Of a DNA stretch of 64,000 nt, positions 1-8,270 are shown piece by piece. The stretch covers positions 186,001-250,000 of the forward strand of contig CANLXN010000002.1 of assembly GCA_947495135.1 (NCBI GenBank). Direction: 5' to 3'. The DNA is from an uncultured Flavobacteriaceae bacterium (GTDB taxonomy: Bacteria > Bacteroidota > Bacteroidia > Flavobacteriales > Flavobacteriaceae). Position 1 is the stretch's first letter; each line of letters starts with the position of its first letter. The position numbers were made by a program, and so were the translations under genes. Under the pieces are notes generated by a model. That model was not told the origin of the DNA and did no database searches. It saw nothing but the letters and a program-made list of their open reading frames with translations.

Positions 1-92
1 TGACCTTACTCATTATAGGATATGTGCTCATCATTGTCGCCGCTATCTTCATCATTCGGAAAAAGAATAACAAAACAAAAGGCAGTTCGTAA
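1..92 (+). CDS. C-terminal end of a membrane protein (partial)
   Basis: An open frame enters from the left edge (codons from position 3) and stops at TAA 90-92. The 29 visible residues are one strongly hydrophobic helix (TLLIIGYVLIIVAAIFIIR) followed by a lysine-rich tail (KKNNKTKGSS). This pattern suits a final transmembrane helix with its C-terminus in the cytoplasm. The family cannot be recognised from this fragment. It converges on folD, whose stop lies 18 bases away. Confidence 0.6.
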   Translation, partial: TLLIIGYVLIIVAAIFIIRKKNNKTKGSS

Positions 93-109
93 ATACTCTA
101 AAAATTTGA

Positions 110-991
110 CTATCGGAGCCTTCTTTGCTCTCTGGCAAGCAAAGTATTTTTTAATAACATTGCAATGGTCATTGGACCTACTCCCCCAGGAACTGGCGTA
201 ATGAATGAAGCCTTTTTACTTACATTTTCAAAATCCACATCTCCCTTGATCACGTAACCCTTCGGATGCGAATCGTCTTGGACACGGGTAATCCCAACAT
301 CTATAATTACAGCATCGTCTTTCACCATTTCAGCTTTCAGAAAATCGGGCACCCCCAAAGCGGAGATAACAATATCTGCCTGAGAAGTAATTTGAGTAAT
401 ATTCTTGGTGTTACTGTGCGTTAAAGTAACGGTACTATTTCCTGGCCAGCCTTTTCTACTCATTAAAATACTCATGGGTCTACCTACAATGTGGCTTCGT
501 CCAATAACAACCGTATGCTTTCCTTTGGTGTCTACATCGTAACGCTCTAGTAATTCTAAAATACCGAAAGGAGTAGCTGGAATAAAAGTACTCATATCTA
601 AAGCCATCTTTCCAAAGTTCTCTGGGTGAAAACCGTCTACATCCTTACTTGGATCCACAGCTAATAACACTTTTTGCGTATTAATTTGAGGCGGCAATGG
701 TAATTGAATGATGAATCCGTCGATGTCGTCGTTATGATTCAGTTCGTCGATCTTATCTAGCAATTCTACCTCACTCGTAGTGTTTGGCATTCTAACCATA
801 GTCGACTCAAAACCTACTCGCTCGCACGATCTTACTTTACTTCCAACGTACGTAAGACTAGCACCGTCATCACCTACCAAGACAGCCGCTAGGTGTGGCA
901 CTTTTTCGTTGTTGTCCTTCATTTTTTGGACTTCAGCCTTAATTTCTTCTTTAATGTCGTTTGAGATTTTTTTACCGTCGAGGATTGTCAT
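110..991 (-). CDS. folD: Bifunctional methylenetetrahydrofolate dehydrogenase / methenyltetrahydrofolate cyclohydrolase
   Basis: FolD interconverts 5,10-methylene-, 5,10-methenyl- and 10-formyl-tetrahydrofolate in the cytoplasm, using NADP, and so supplies one-carbon units for purine and formyl-Met synthesis. The 293 residues are full length. Visible family motifs are YVGSKVRSCERVG near residue 48 with the catalytic lysine, QLPLPP near 96, DVDGFHPEN near 117, the Rossmann segment VVIGRSHIVGRP near 161, and the C-terminal signature TPVPGGVGPMTIAMLL. It follows ffh and the four-helix-bundle gene on the same strand, probably read through from them. The usual CTP before the nucleotide domain is ATP here (FIPATPFG), a tolerated variant. 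Confidence 0.97.
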   Translation of the reverse strand: MTILDGKKISNDIKEEIKAEVQKMKDNNEKVPHLAAVLVGDDGASLTYVGSKVRSCERVGFESTMVRMPNTTSEVELLDKIDELNHNDDIDGFIIQLPLPPQINTQKVLLAVDPSKDVDGFHPENFGKMALDMSTFIPATPFGILELLERYDVDTKGKHTVVIGRSHIVGRPMSILMSRKGWPGNSTVTLTHSNTKNITQITSQADIVISALGVPDFLKAEMVKDDAVIIDVGITRVQDDSHPKGYVIKGDVDFENVSKKASFITPVPGGVGPMTIAMLLKNTLLAREQRRLR

Positions 992-1018
992 GTTCTAAAA
1001 GTATTCGGTTAGCAGTTG

Positions 1019-1444
1019 CAGTAGGCAGTTTAATTGTCTACCCCAAACTTACTTGGGTTATTAATCATAAAATTCAAAATCTTACCTATTTCTAGGCTCT
1101 TTTCTATAAGTTCCGATTTAGCCTCCAAAGAGATGTAACCACAAGAAAATGCAAAATGCAACCAAGTCTGGGTTTCTGAATTCTCGGCATCACTATCGGT
1201 TAACTTACTTATAAAGTGTTTTTCACATCTTCTTTTTCGATATGCTTCGGAAATATTCGCACAAACTGCCCTAGAGCTTCTTTTAATCTGGTCTGTTAAC
1301 GGGTACGTTTCTTCTTTTAGAAATGACTTCGAAACTTCAAAAATTTCCATCGCTAAGTCAAACCTTTATCGCATGCCATTAACTTCTTAAAACTCATATC
1401 CCAACTATCAATTCGTTTTACTGCCTAGTGAACACTGCCTACTG
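1019..1444. repeat. 11-bp inverted repeat bracketing the four-helix-bundle gene
   Basis: The sequence cagtaggcagt at 1019-1029 recurs exactly as its reverse complement, actgcctactg, at 1434-1444. A degenerate partial copy, actgcctag, sits at 1420-1428. The two arms directly abut the small gene between them: its stop codon begins at 1030, and the right arm ends 4 bases from the ffh stop. The arrangement looks like an inserted cassette between ffh and folD. No target-site duplication could be recognised. Confidence 0.6.
1030..1350 (-). CDS. Four-helix-bundle protein (23S rRNA intervening-sequence protein family), N-terminally frameshifted
   Basis: The 106 residues match the small basic four-helix-bundle family first known from intervening sequences in 23S rRNA; its cellular role is not established. 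Diagnostic segments are EVSKSFLKEETYPLTDQIKRSS, VCANISEAYRKRR, HFISKLTDSDAE and the C-terminal INNPSKFG. The usual N-terminal helix is missing from this frame. It is found one frame over, starting at ATG 1397 (MSFKKLMACDKG), which hits a stop at 1353-1355. One extra A in the run at 1360-1362 would rejoin the two as MSFKKLMACDKGFDLAMEIFEV. The gene therefore looks broken by a single-base deletion, although ATG 1350 could still give a shortened product. It sits inside an 11-bp inverted repeat. Confidence 0.8.
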   Translation of the reverse strand: MEIFEVSKSFLKEETYPLTDQIKRSSRAVCANISEAYRKRRCEKHFISKLTDSDAENSETQTWLHFAFSCGYISLEAKSELIEKSLEIGKILNFMINNPSKFGVDN

Positions 1445-1448
1445 AATA

Positions 1449-2777
1449 TTACTTCATCTTCCCCATCATCTGCATCATCTTTCTTCCGCCGCCTCCTTGC
1501 ATCATCTTCATCATTTTGCTCATTTGGTCAAATTGTTTTAACAATTGATTTACCTGCTGAACAGAGGTTCCGCTACCTTTACCAATACGCTTTTTTCTGC
1601 TTGCATTAATCATTGAAGGTTTGGTGCGTTCATCTGGCGTCATAGAATGAATAATGGCTTCAATATGTTTGAAAGCATCGTCGTCTATATCAATTCCTTT
1701 CATCGCTTTCCCCGCTCCAGGAATCATTCCTACCAAATCTTTCATGCTTCCCATTTTCTTCACCTGTTGGATCTGTTTTAGGAAGTCATCAAAACCAAAT
1801 TGGTTCTTTGCTATTTTCTTCTGAAGCTTTCTCGCTTCTTCTTCATCAAATTGTTCTTGGGCTCTTTCCACAAGAGAAACAACATCTCCCATCCCCAAAA
1901 TACGATCGGCCATACGAGCTGGGTGGAATACATCAATAGCATCCATCTTCTCACCTGTCCCAATAAATTTGATAGGCTTATCTACTACACTTTTAATAGA
2001 TATCGCAGCTCCACCACGTGTATCTCCATCAAGTTTAGTTAGAACAACCCCTTCAAAATTAAGTCGGTCGTTAAAAGCCTTAGCCGTATTCACCGCATCC
2101 TGTCCCGTCATGGAATCCACCACAAACAGTGTTTCTTGCGGATTAATAGCCGCATGTACATTCGCGATCTCCGTCATCATCTCCTCGTCCACCGCCAAAC
2201 GACCTGCCGTATCGACGATTACTACATTGTGCCCATTCGCTTTGGCATGAGCAACCGCATTCTTCGCAATAGAAACTGGGTCTTTATTCCCTTCTTCGCT
2301 ATATACCTCAACGCCTATTTGATCTCCAACCACATGCAATTGATTTATCGCCGCAGGACGGTATACGTCACAGGCAACCAAAAGTGGTTTTTTAGTTTTT
2401 TTCGTTTTTAAAAAGTTCGCAAGCTTACCAGAAAAAGTAGTCTTACCACTACCCTGTAAACCAGACATTAAAATAATACTCGGTGAACCTCCTAGGTTAA
2501 TTCCAGCAGTTTCCCCACCCATTAATTCGGTCAACTCATCTTTTACGAGCTTCACCATTAACTGCCCTGGCTGAAGGGTTGTTAACACATCCTGCCCTAA
2601 CGCTTTTTCCTTTACGCGTACGGTAAAATCTTTGGCTATCTTGAAATTAACATCGGCGTCTAATAGTGCACGACGAACTTCTTTTAATGTTTCGGCTACG
2701 TTTACTTCTGTTATACTTCCATGTCCTTTTAGGACGTGAAGTGCTTTATCCAGCTTATCGCTTAAATTATCGAACAT
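1449..2777 (-). CDS. ffh: Signal recognition particle protein
   Basis: Ffh is the SRP54 GTPase. With 4.5S RNA it binds signal sequences emerging from the ribosome and targets them to the membrane receptor FtsY. The 442 residues show the N domain (1-90), the G domain with GLQGSGKTT near 111, DVYRPAAINQL, DTAGRL and TKLDGDTRGG, and a methionine-rich M domain ending in the run MSKMMKMMQGGGGRKMMQMM. Length and motifs are normal. It is the upstream member of a minus-strand group leading to the four-helix-bundle gene and folD. Confidence 0.98.
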   Translation of the reverse strand: MFDNLSDKLDKALHVLKGHGSITEVNVAETLKEVRRALLDADVNFKIAKDFTVRVKEKALGQDVLTTLQPGQLMVKLVKDELTELMGGETAGINLGGSPSIILMSGLQGSGKTTFSGKLANFLKTKKTKKPLLVACDVYRPAAINQLHVVGDQIGVEVYSEEGNKDPVSIAKNAVAHAKANGHNVVIVDTAGRLAVDEEMMTEIANVHAAINPQETLFVVDSMTGQDAVNTAKAFNDRLNFEGVVLTKLDGDTRGGAAISIKSVVDKPIKFIGTGEKMDAIDVFHPARMADRILGMGDVVSLVERAQEQFDEEEARKLQKKIAKNQFGFDDFLKQIQQVKKMGSMKDLVGMIPGAGKAMKGIDIDDDAFKHIEAIIHSMTPDERTKPSMINASRKKRIGKGSGTSVQQVNQLLKQFDQMSKMMKMMQGGGGRKMMQMMGKMK

Positions 2778-2853
2778 ATTCTTTTCTTTCTTTAACTACC
2801 TATGTTTCCACCCACTTACTTCATCAAAATTTCAGTAGACAGACTTCCGTACA

Positions 2854-2907
2854 CCGAAGCTTCGGAATGTGATGACTCCCTGCGCCGAGGCTTCGGAATG
2901 TGATGAC
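2854..2907. repeat. Tandem pair of 23-bp repeats containing a palindrome
   Basis: Two copies of ccgaNgcttcggaatgtgatgac lie at 2854-2876 and 2885-2907, offset by 31 bases and differing at one position. Copy 1 begins with the perfect 12-bp palindrome ccgaagcttcgg (2854-2865); copy 2 has ccgaggcttcgg. They lie 77-130 bases upstream of the ffh start and about 70 bases beyond the histidine kinase stop. They could be a repeated operator or a decayed intergenic repeat. Confidence 0.6.
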
Positions 2908-2976
2908 AAAGATAGTAATTGAAGAGAGAGTTACAAAGACAGTAGTGGGTAAAGATTGTAAGGTAATTTGAAGGTA

Positions 2977-4650
2977 TTAAAGTGGTAGGAATACCGAAAA
3001 CTCGGAACCTTCATTTAGCTTACTTTCTACTTCAATATGGCCTGAATGCCTTTTCGCAAAATCTGCACAAAGAATAAGACCCAGACCAGTTCCCGTTTCT
3101 TCCTTGGTTCCTTTTTCGCTAACCAGATCGGTCAACTTAAATAAAGAATCAATGAGTTCCTCACTCATCCCTACTCCACTATCCTTTACTTTAATAACAA
3201 GGAATTGCTCATTAACATGTGATCGAATCAAAACTTCGCTTCCAGGATGTGAGTATTTAATAGCATTAGAAATCAAATTTCTAATGATCGTGCTTAACAT
3301 CTGGACATCGCCCCTGTAGACTCTGTTCTCGGCCAAATCATATTTCAATTTTATGTCTTTTTCTAGAGCTTGATGTTTGAGCACGCCTCCTACCTCGAGG
3401 ATAAGTTCATTCATCTCAATATTGGAAAGAATAAAATCGATTTCGCCCGTTTGAGATAATGCCCATCTCAATAAATTATTCAGAAGATTGACCGTATTAC
3501 CAGTGGATTCGCTTAAACTATTGATGATAAGATTAAGATCCGGATTATCAATTTTCTCCTCTTTAAGCAAGTACAACAACCCTTCTATAGCACTTAAAGG
3601 CTGTTTCATATCGTGCCCAATTATCGAAAAGAACTTGTTTTGAGTTGCCGTAAGCGACCTTAATTCCTTATTCTGACTTCGAACCTCCTCACGCCTTTTC
3701 TCTAATAATAGATTGCTCTGGGTTAATTCGCTATTGAGCTTTTTCGATTTACCAACTTGAAGTGTTACCACCAATGCTAATAAGGCAAACGTCAAATACC
3801 AAAACAATAGAATTAAGGAAAAATTACCCTTGTCTGTATAAGGTATTTTATAAGCCGTACCCAACGTTATCTCATAACCGTAGTATTCTATATCGGAATA
3901 AATATAAGTGGATAAATCTGTGTTGTAATTCATATAGTACTCAGGGTCCGCTTTAGTGGAATAGACTTTTGTACGGTTATACACACGATATCTATCAAAA
4001 TCGTGACCATCCTTGGTCTTAAAGTGAAAAACAAAATCATCTCTAACATCATAATTGTCGTAGATACTTTGAATAACCGATTTAAAATCCAATATAGGAG
4101 CTACATATCCTAGTGTCTCCCCTTCCCTATGTACTCTAAAATTTATAGGCAGACCTACCCAGCCCTCCAGAAGGTTGAGCGGAGGAAACATACGTAACGA
4201 ATCCATATTCATTAGTTGGTCCAGCATTTCGATTTTCTCTTTACTCCTAATAGAAGAGACCGACTTACCCACCAAATTAGCGGAGTTCATGGAAGTACGT
4301 GTAAAAGATTGTTTAAATACGTGAGCAGTATCAATAAAAGAAACAACCACAGAATCTTGACTCTTTATGTCATCAAATTGATTGCGTACAAACTGCTGAA
4401 AATCTGTCGCAGTAGGAAGGTCTTTGGACATATTTACGTAAGAGCGCATTCCAGACACCATACCCGCGAACTTATCCAAAGAACTCGAAAATTGATTAAC
4501 GGCGTCTTTATGGATATACTCTAACTTTAACCTGCTCGCCTCTCTTTCTTTTTCCTGAAATGATTCATTTAGAAAAAAAATAAACAAGCCCGCAGCTAGC
4601 AGAAAAAAAACAAATATGAGCCAATGACTCTTAAGCTTTAAAAGCCTCAT
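2977..4650 (-). CDS. Membrane-bound sensor histidine kinase
   Basis: This is a 557-residue two-component sensor. Residues 10-28 form a membrane anchor, 29-275 are predicted extracytoplasmic, and residues 277-299 are a second membrane helix. A coiled linker (302-335) leads to the phosphoacceptor motif FFSIIGHDMKQPLS with His346. The ATPase domain shows RNLISNAIKYS (N-box, about 457), DSGVGM (about 490) and GTGLGLILC (about 521). The sensing region, with GMRSYVNMS, has the general layout of a CHASE-like domain, but the ligand is unknown. No response regulator gene is adjacent, so its partner lies elsewhere. Its stop is about 200 bases from the ffh start. Confidence 0.93.
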   Translation of the reverse strand: MRLLKLKSHWLIFVFFLLAAGLFIFFLNESFQEKEREASRLKLEYIHKDAVNQFSSSLDKFAGMVSGMRSYVNMSKDLPTATDFQQFVRNQFDDIKSQDSVVVSFIDTAHVFKQSFTRTSMNSANLVGKSVSSIRSKEKIEMLDQLMNMDSLRMFPPLNLLEGWVGLPINFRVHREGETLGYVAPILDFKSVIQSIYDNYDVRDDFVFHFKTKDGHDFDRYRVYNRTKVYSTKADPEYYMNYNTDLSTYIYSDIEYYGYEITLGTAYKIPYTDKGNFSLILLFWYLTFALLALVVTLQVGKSKKLNSELTQSNLLLEKRREEVRSQNKELRSLTATQNKFFSIIGHDMKQPLSAIEGLLYLLKEEKIDNPDLNLIINSLSESTGNTVNLLNNLLRWALSQTGEIDFILSNIEMNELILEVGGVLKHQALEKDIKLKYDLAENRVYRGDVQMLSTIIRNLISNAIKYSHPGSEVLIRSHVNEQFLVIKVKDSGVGMSEELIDSLFKLTDLVSEKGTKEETGTGLGLILCADFAKRHSGHIEVESKLNEGSEFSVFLPL

Positions 4651-4855
4651 TTAAAACTGATTTGGGATGGGCAAGGTAATCAAATTGGACAGCACCACTA
4701 GGTAGCTTTGTCCATAATATACGTCAGACACCGAAAACAGCCGCGAATATATCAAATTATACGTAATTCAACGTCTATTCCATTCACTTTATCTGATTTT
4801 CAAAAGAAAATCCGCAACTTAAATTCCCTACATTTATACCACTAAACCCAACCAA

Positions 4856-5932
4856 ATGCGACTTGCTTTCCTTCCAGTTCTTCTACTTTTCATACTCCTT
4901 TCATCTTGCGCAGAAACCAAAACGAAAAAGTCCTTAAAAATTCGACATCAAAAAGACACCATTGGTTTTGCCCAATACAACTGGCAACTCGATAGCTTAA
5001 TTGCAAGAATGGACCCCAAAGACCAGGAACCTGAAGATGCAGTGTACAAAGCCGCTATTTGTCCGCACGACGATTATGCCTATGCTGGCGGACTCATTTA
5101 CAAAACCCTCCAAGGCATTAAAGCGAAAACAGTGATTCTGGTAGGTGTTGCACATAGAGCGGGGAATTTCAGGTTAAAGGATCGAGTTATTTTTGGGTCT
5201 TATAACAAATGGCAATCTGCAAACGGTACTATACAAGTTTCACCTATGCGGGATCAAATTCTTCAGAAACTAAAAAAAGAAACGTTTACAGTGCACGATT
5301 CTATGATGCAATTGGAGCATTCGCTGGAGGCCATCACACCCTTTCTACAAAAACTAAATCCGGAAGTAGAAATTATTCCCTTGCTGGTTCCGTATATGAA
5401 ATTTGAAGACATGGAGACCTTTTCGCAAGATGTATCCATGGCACTTTGGGACATCATGAAAGCGCAAAAATTAGCTTTTGGTGAAGACGTAGCAATTGTA
5501 ATTTCTAACGACGCCATTCATTACGGAAATACAGATTGGGGAGGCAGCAATCTGGCTCTGTTTGGTGTAGACTCTATTGGAAACGAAAAAGCACGGCAAA
5601 AAGATCTCGAACTCATAAACTCAAGCCTTTTAGGGAAGATCACCAATAAAAAGGTAGAAGATTTCACCAAGACCACAGTAATGGAACACGATTATAAAGA
5701 ATACAAATGGACCTGGTGCGGAAGGTACTCCACTCCTTTTGGTTTGTTGTTGGCTCGCGATCTAAACTTCATGGCAGAAGAAGAACTCAGCACATCCCTA
5801 ACTGGCACCCTCATCGATTACCGAAGCAGCCTCCACAACCCACACATCGAAGTAACCGACCTAGGCATGGGACATACCGCACCCGCCTCCAACTCCCACT
5901 GGGTGGCCTTCGTGGGAATTGGGTACTATTGA
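4856..5932 (+). CDS. Memo-family (AmmeMemoRadiSam system protein B-like) lipoprotein
   Basis: The 358-residue protein carries a lipoprotein signal (LLFILLSSC, lipidated Cys18) followed by a Memo domain. The family metal-binding positions appear intact: His71 in ICPHDDYAYAG, His100 in VGVAHRAGNF and Cys288 in WCGRYSTPFG, with the family segment EHSLEAITPFL near 154. Memo proteins are related to extradiol-type dioxygenases and copper/iron-binding redox proteins; the bacterial reaction is not established. The usual AMMECR1 (A) and radical-SAM partners are absent from this neighbourhood. An envelope location is inferred from the lipobox. The next gene in the same direction is a GH3 hydrolase, 199 bases away. 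Confidence 0.88.
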   Translation: MRLAFLPVLLLFILLSSCAETKTKKSLKIRHQKDTIGFAQYNWQLDSLIARMDPKDQEPEDAVYKAAICPHDDYAYAGGLIYKTLQGIKAKTVILVGVAHRAGNFRLKDRVIFGSYNKWQSANGTIQVSPMRDQILQKLKKETFTVHDSMMQLEHSLEAITPFLQKLNPEVEIIPLLVPYMKFEDMETFSQDVSMALWDIMKAQKLAFGEDVAIVISNDAIHYGNTDWGGSNLALFGVDSIGNEKARQKDLELINSSLLGKITNKKVEDFTKTTVMEHDYKEYKWTWCGRYSTPFGLLLARDLNFMAEEELSTSLTGTLIDYRSSLHNPHIEVTDLGMGHTAPASNSHWVAFVGIGYY

Positions 5933-6038
5933 GGTTTTGATAAAAAAAAGAAAATTTAAGAAAACAAATCTCATCCGCTACGATTTAAACATAATTAACA
6001 GTCCCTAAGAGGGGATAAGAAAAAGCTCCAGATTTCGC

Positions 6039-6046
6039 TACCTTTG
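6039..6046 (+). promoter_or_regulatory. Candidate -7 box for the GH3 gene
   Basis: TACCTTTG matches the Bacteroidota -7 consensus TAnnTTTG and lies 86 bases before the GH3 start. No convincing -33 TTTG was found at the expected distance, so only half of the promoter is supported. Confidence 0.35.
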
Positions 6047-6131
6047 AGTTCCACCTGCTCATTAGGTAGAACACAACAAACCGTCGAACCCACTTAACCG
6101 TTTCAAGAACATCAACTATTCAACTATTCAA

Positions 6132-7262
6132 ATGATTAGATCCTTACTTGCACTATTACTGACCTCCGCTATTTTTTCATCAGCAAACGCACAATCCAAC
6201 CAACTCCAAGATTTTTATCAATACGATCCCGTCATAGAACATCGAGTAGATGAAATTTTTCATGCACTGAACGATACCACCCGCGTAGCACAAATGATCG
6301 TTACCTCAGCTGGGGAATTGGGGAAGCCAGATAGTATCGTCCTAAAACTAGCCAAAGAGAACAAAATAGGCGGCGTGGTTTTTTTAAAAGGCGCTAAAGA
6401 AAATCACAAACGGCTTATCGATAGCCTCGATGCCATTAGCAGCTTGGGAGCGCAAATCCCACTGTTATTTTCGATCGATGCAGAGCCCAGTTTATTTAAC
6501 GGTAGGTTACAAGGAACGGAGTCGCTTATGAACACCATCGATATTAAAACTACTAGTGAGGCAGATTCTGTTGCAAGGATTATTAACAAAGACCTGCTTG
6601 AAATAGGCTTTCGTCAAAATTTCGCACCTGTTGCAGATATCAGTCCGGGAAATGAAGCCATCAAAAACAGAAGCTTTGGCGACAACAAAGAACAGGTAAT
6701 TGCGCTCAGCAAGCAATTTATTGAGACTACCCAAGAACAAGAAATTATTGCAACTGCCAAACATTTTCCAGGCCATGGCTTGGTGAAAGGCGACACCCAC
6801 AAAAAATCGGTTTATATAGACGGGGAATTACAAGAGTTAGATGTGTATCCACCGCTTATTGAGGCTGGCGTTCTTTCCATAATGATGGCGCATATTACGA
6901 TCACCAATAATCCAACTTATAACACCAACGATCTTCCTGCAAGCTGTTCAAGAAATATAGTAACCGACTTGCTAAAAGGGGAGCTAGGCTTTAAAGGCCT
7001 CGTAATTACAGATGCTTTAAACATCATGAAAGCGGTGACCATTATCGAGAATGCTCCTTTGGTTGCCTCCAAAGCTGGTAACGATATGTTATTGATGCCC
7101 ATAGACGAAACCAAAGCCATTAATTCGATTCTTGCCGAAATGGAAATCGATTCAGACTACCGAAGACAGGTGGAGCAATCGGTTAAGAAAATCATCCGTT
7201 TGAAAGTGTTTTTGGGTCTGTTTCCAGAGGAGGATGAGGCCACTGCGGTGCTCGACGAATAA
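6132..7262 (+). CDS. Glycoside hydrolase family 3, NagZ-like beta-N-acetylhexosaminidase, secreted
   Basis: This 376-residue single-domain GH3 enzyme has a type I signal peptide (MIRSLLALLLTSAIFSSANA-Q). It carries the NagZ-type signature KHFPGHG at 210-216 followed by DTH with His223, the Asp-His pair that serves as acid/base in beta-N-acetylglucosaminidases. The likely nucleophile is Asp294 in LVITDALNIMKAV. Family knowledge points to removal of terminal beta-GlcNAc, for example from muropeptides or chitin oligosaccharides. The periplasmic signal sets it apart from cytoplasmic recycling NagZ. It lacks the C-terminal domains of larger GH3 glucosidases. The exact substrate is not settled by sequence. 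Confidence 0.88.
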   Translation: MIRSLLALLLTSAIFSSANAQSNQLQDFYQYDPVIEHRVDEIFHALNDTTRVAQMIVTSAGELGKPDSIVLKLAKENKIGGVVFLKGAKENHKRLIDSLDAISSLGAQIPLLFSIDAEPSLFNGRLQGTESLMNTIDIKTTSEADSVARIINKDLLEIGFRQNFAPVADISPGNEAIKNRSFGDNKEQVIALSKQFIETTQEQEIIATAKHFPGHGLVKGDTHKKSVYIDGELQELDVYPPLIEAGVLSIMMAHITITNNPTYNTNDLPASCSRNIVTDLLKGELGFKGLVITDALNIMKAVTIIENAPLVASKAGNDMLLMPIDETKAINSILAEMEIDSDYRRQVEQSVKKIIRLKVFLGLFPEEDEATAVLDE

Positions 7263-7390
7263 AGCTAAGTTGAACTCTTCTACTACCTATTCTGGTGACC
7301 AGTGGGACAACAATCCTGAAATAGGTTTTGTGTATCACAATTGCTGAGTTACTCACATTCTCATATACAAATCTACCGGTTAGATACGCC

Positions 7391-7428
7391 TAGAATGTAC
7401 TGTTACCGTTGAGTTTGGTAACATTCTA
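7391..7428 (+). terminator. Imperfect hairpin after the GH3 gene
   Basis: The arms TAGAATGT-(actg)-TTACC and GGTAACATTCTA pair across a short loop, with a 4-base bulge, and a weak T-rich tail follows. It lies 129 bases after the GH3 stop and 24 bases before the next start, so it could be a terminator or a leader hairpin. Confidence 0.35.
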
Positions 7429-7451
7429 TTGCTTTTTCAGACTAATAGAGT

Positions 7452-8123
7452 ATGTTTGGTGTAGGTTTGGCGAGTGCCGCTATGAATTCAGTTCTAAAGA
7501 ACAATAGGAACTTACTACGTAAAAAAAGTATATTTAAAAACGAGGAAAGGTTTCTTCGTACCAATCCGGACCATCTTCAAGGTATTAGGAGCAAGATTAC
7601 TGTTCAGAAAATTTCAGCTAAACAACTGAAAAACATCCGAACTAAAACGCAGAAAGAACAAAAGAAAGAGATTTTCAAAATTAGCATGTTCATTCTACTA
7701 TCAATAGCAATTTTAATCATCTTATTCTTTACCCTCCTAACTCCTACTCCACAAGAAAGAGAATTAGCGAATATTCAATTAGCAGCTAAGAATACCGCCA
7801 TATTTGAGCAAAAGAAAGCGGAATTTCTCTTTTTCATCGAAGACGGGGATACTTGGTTGAAATCCCATAAATATCACAATGCAATTTTTCAATACAAAAA
7901 GGCACTTGAGGTATTTCCTTCAGAATACGATGCTCACTACCGTTTGGCCGTAGCATATAGTTTTCAGTGCCAATACGAATTTAAAGGCTGTAAAGAAGGC
8001 GCGGTAGAAATCCGAAATATGGAAAAACAACTTTCCATGTCGTCCATGAGTTATGCTGAAATTTTTACCAAACGAGAAGAAATTCGTAAAATAAAACAAG
8101 TTTTTGAACATTGGGGTGAGTAA
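7452..8123 (+). CDS. Membrane-anchored hypothetical protein with a TPR-like C-terminus
   Basis: The 223-residue protein resembles an uncharacterised flavobacterial family that starts MFGVGLA...MNSVLKNNR. A basic N-terminal region of about 75 residues (RKKSIFKNEER, KTQKEQKKEI) precedes one membrane helix (about 77-98). The C-terminal part holds at least one TPR-like helix pair (AIFQYKKALEVFPSEYDAHYRLAVAYSF, about 138-165). The layout suggests a membrane-tethered scaffold; no function is known. Its pre-helix segment (ISAKQLKNIR...EQKKEIFK) resembles that of the 88-residue protein at 8882, with the HExxH membrane protein between them. Confidence 0.75.
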   Translation: MFGVGLASAAMNSVLKNNRNLLRKKSIFKNEERFLRTNPDHLQGIRSKITVQKISAKQLKNIRTKTQKEQKKEIFKISMFILLSIAILIILFFTLLTPTPQERELANIQLAAKNTAIFEQKKAEFLFFIEDGDTWLKSHKYHNAIFQYKKALEVFPSEYDAHYRLAVAYSFQCQYEFKGCKEGAVEIRNMEKQLSMSSMSYAEIFTKREEIRKIKQVFEHWGE

Positions 8124-8270
8124 CTTTGCAGACTATATTTATACATAGGTCTTTAGCCAATCTGTTGAATTAAAATATGTATGTTTAAAATATCTAAGGC
8201 CTAATGTTAGTAAGTGTAATTCTAAATAATATTATAAAACCGTTACGGTGCTGGAAACGTTTTTGATCAA

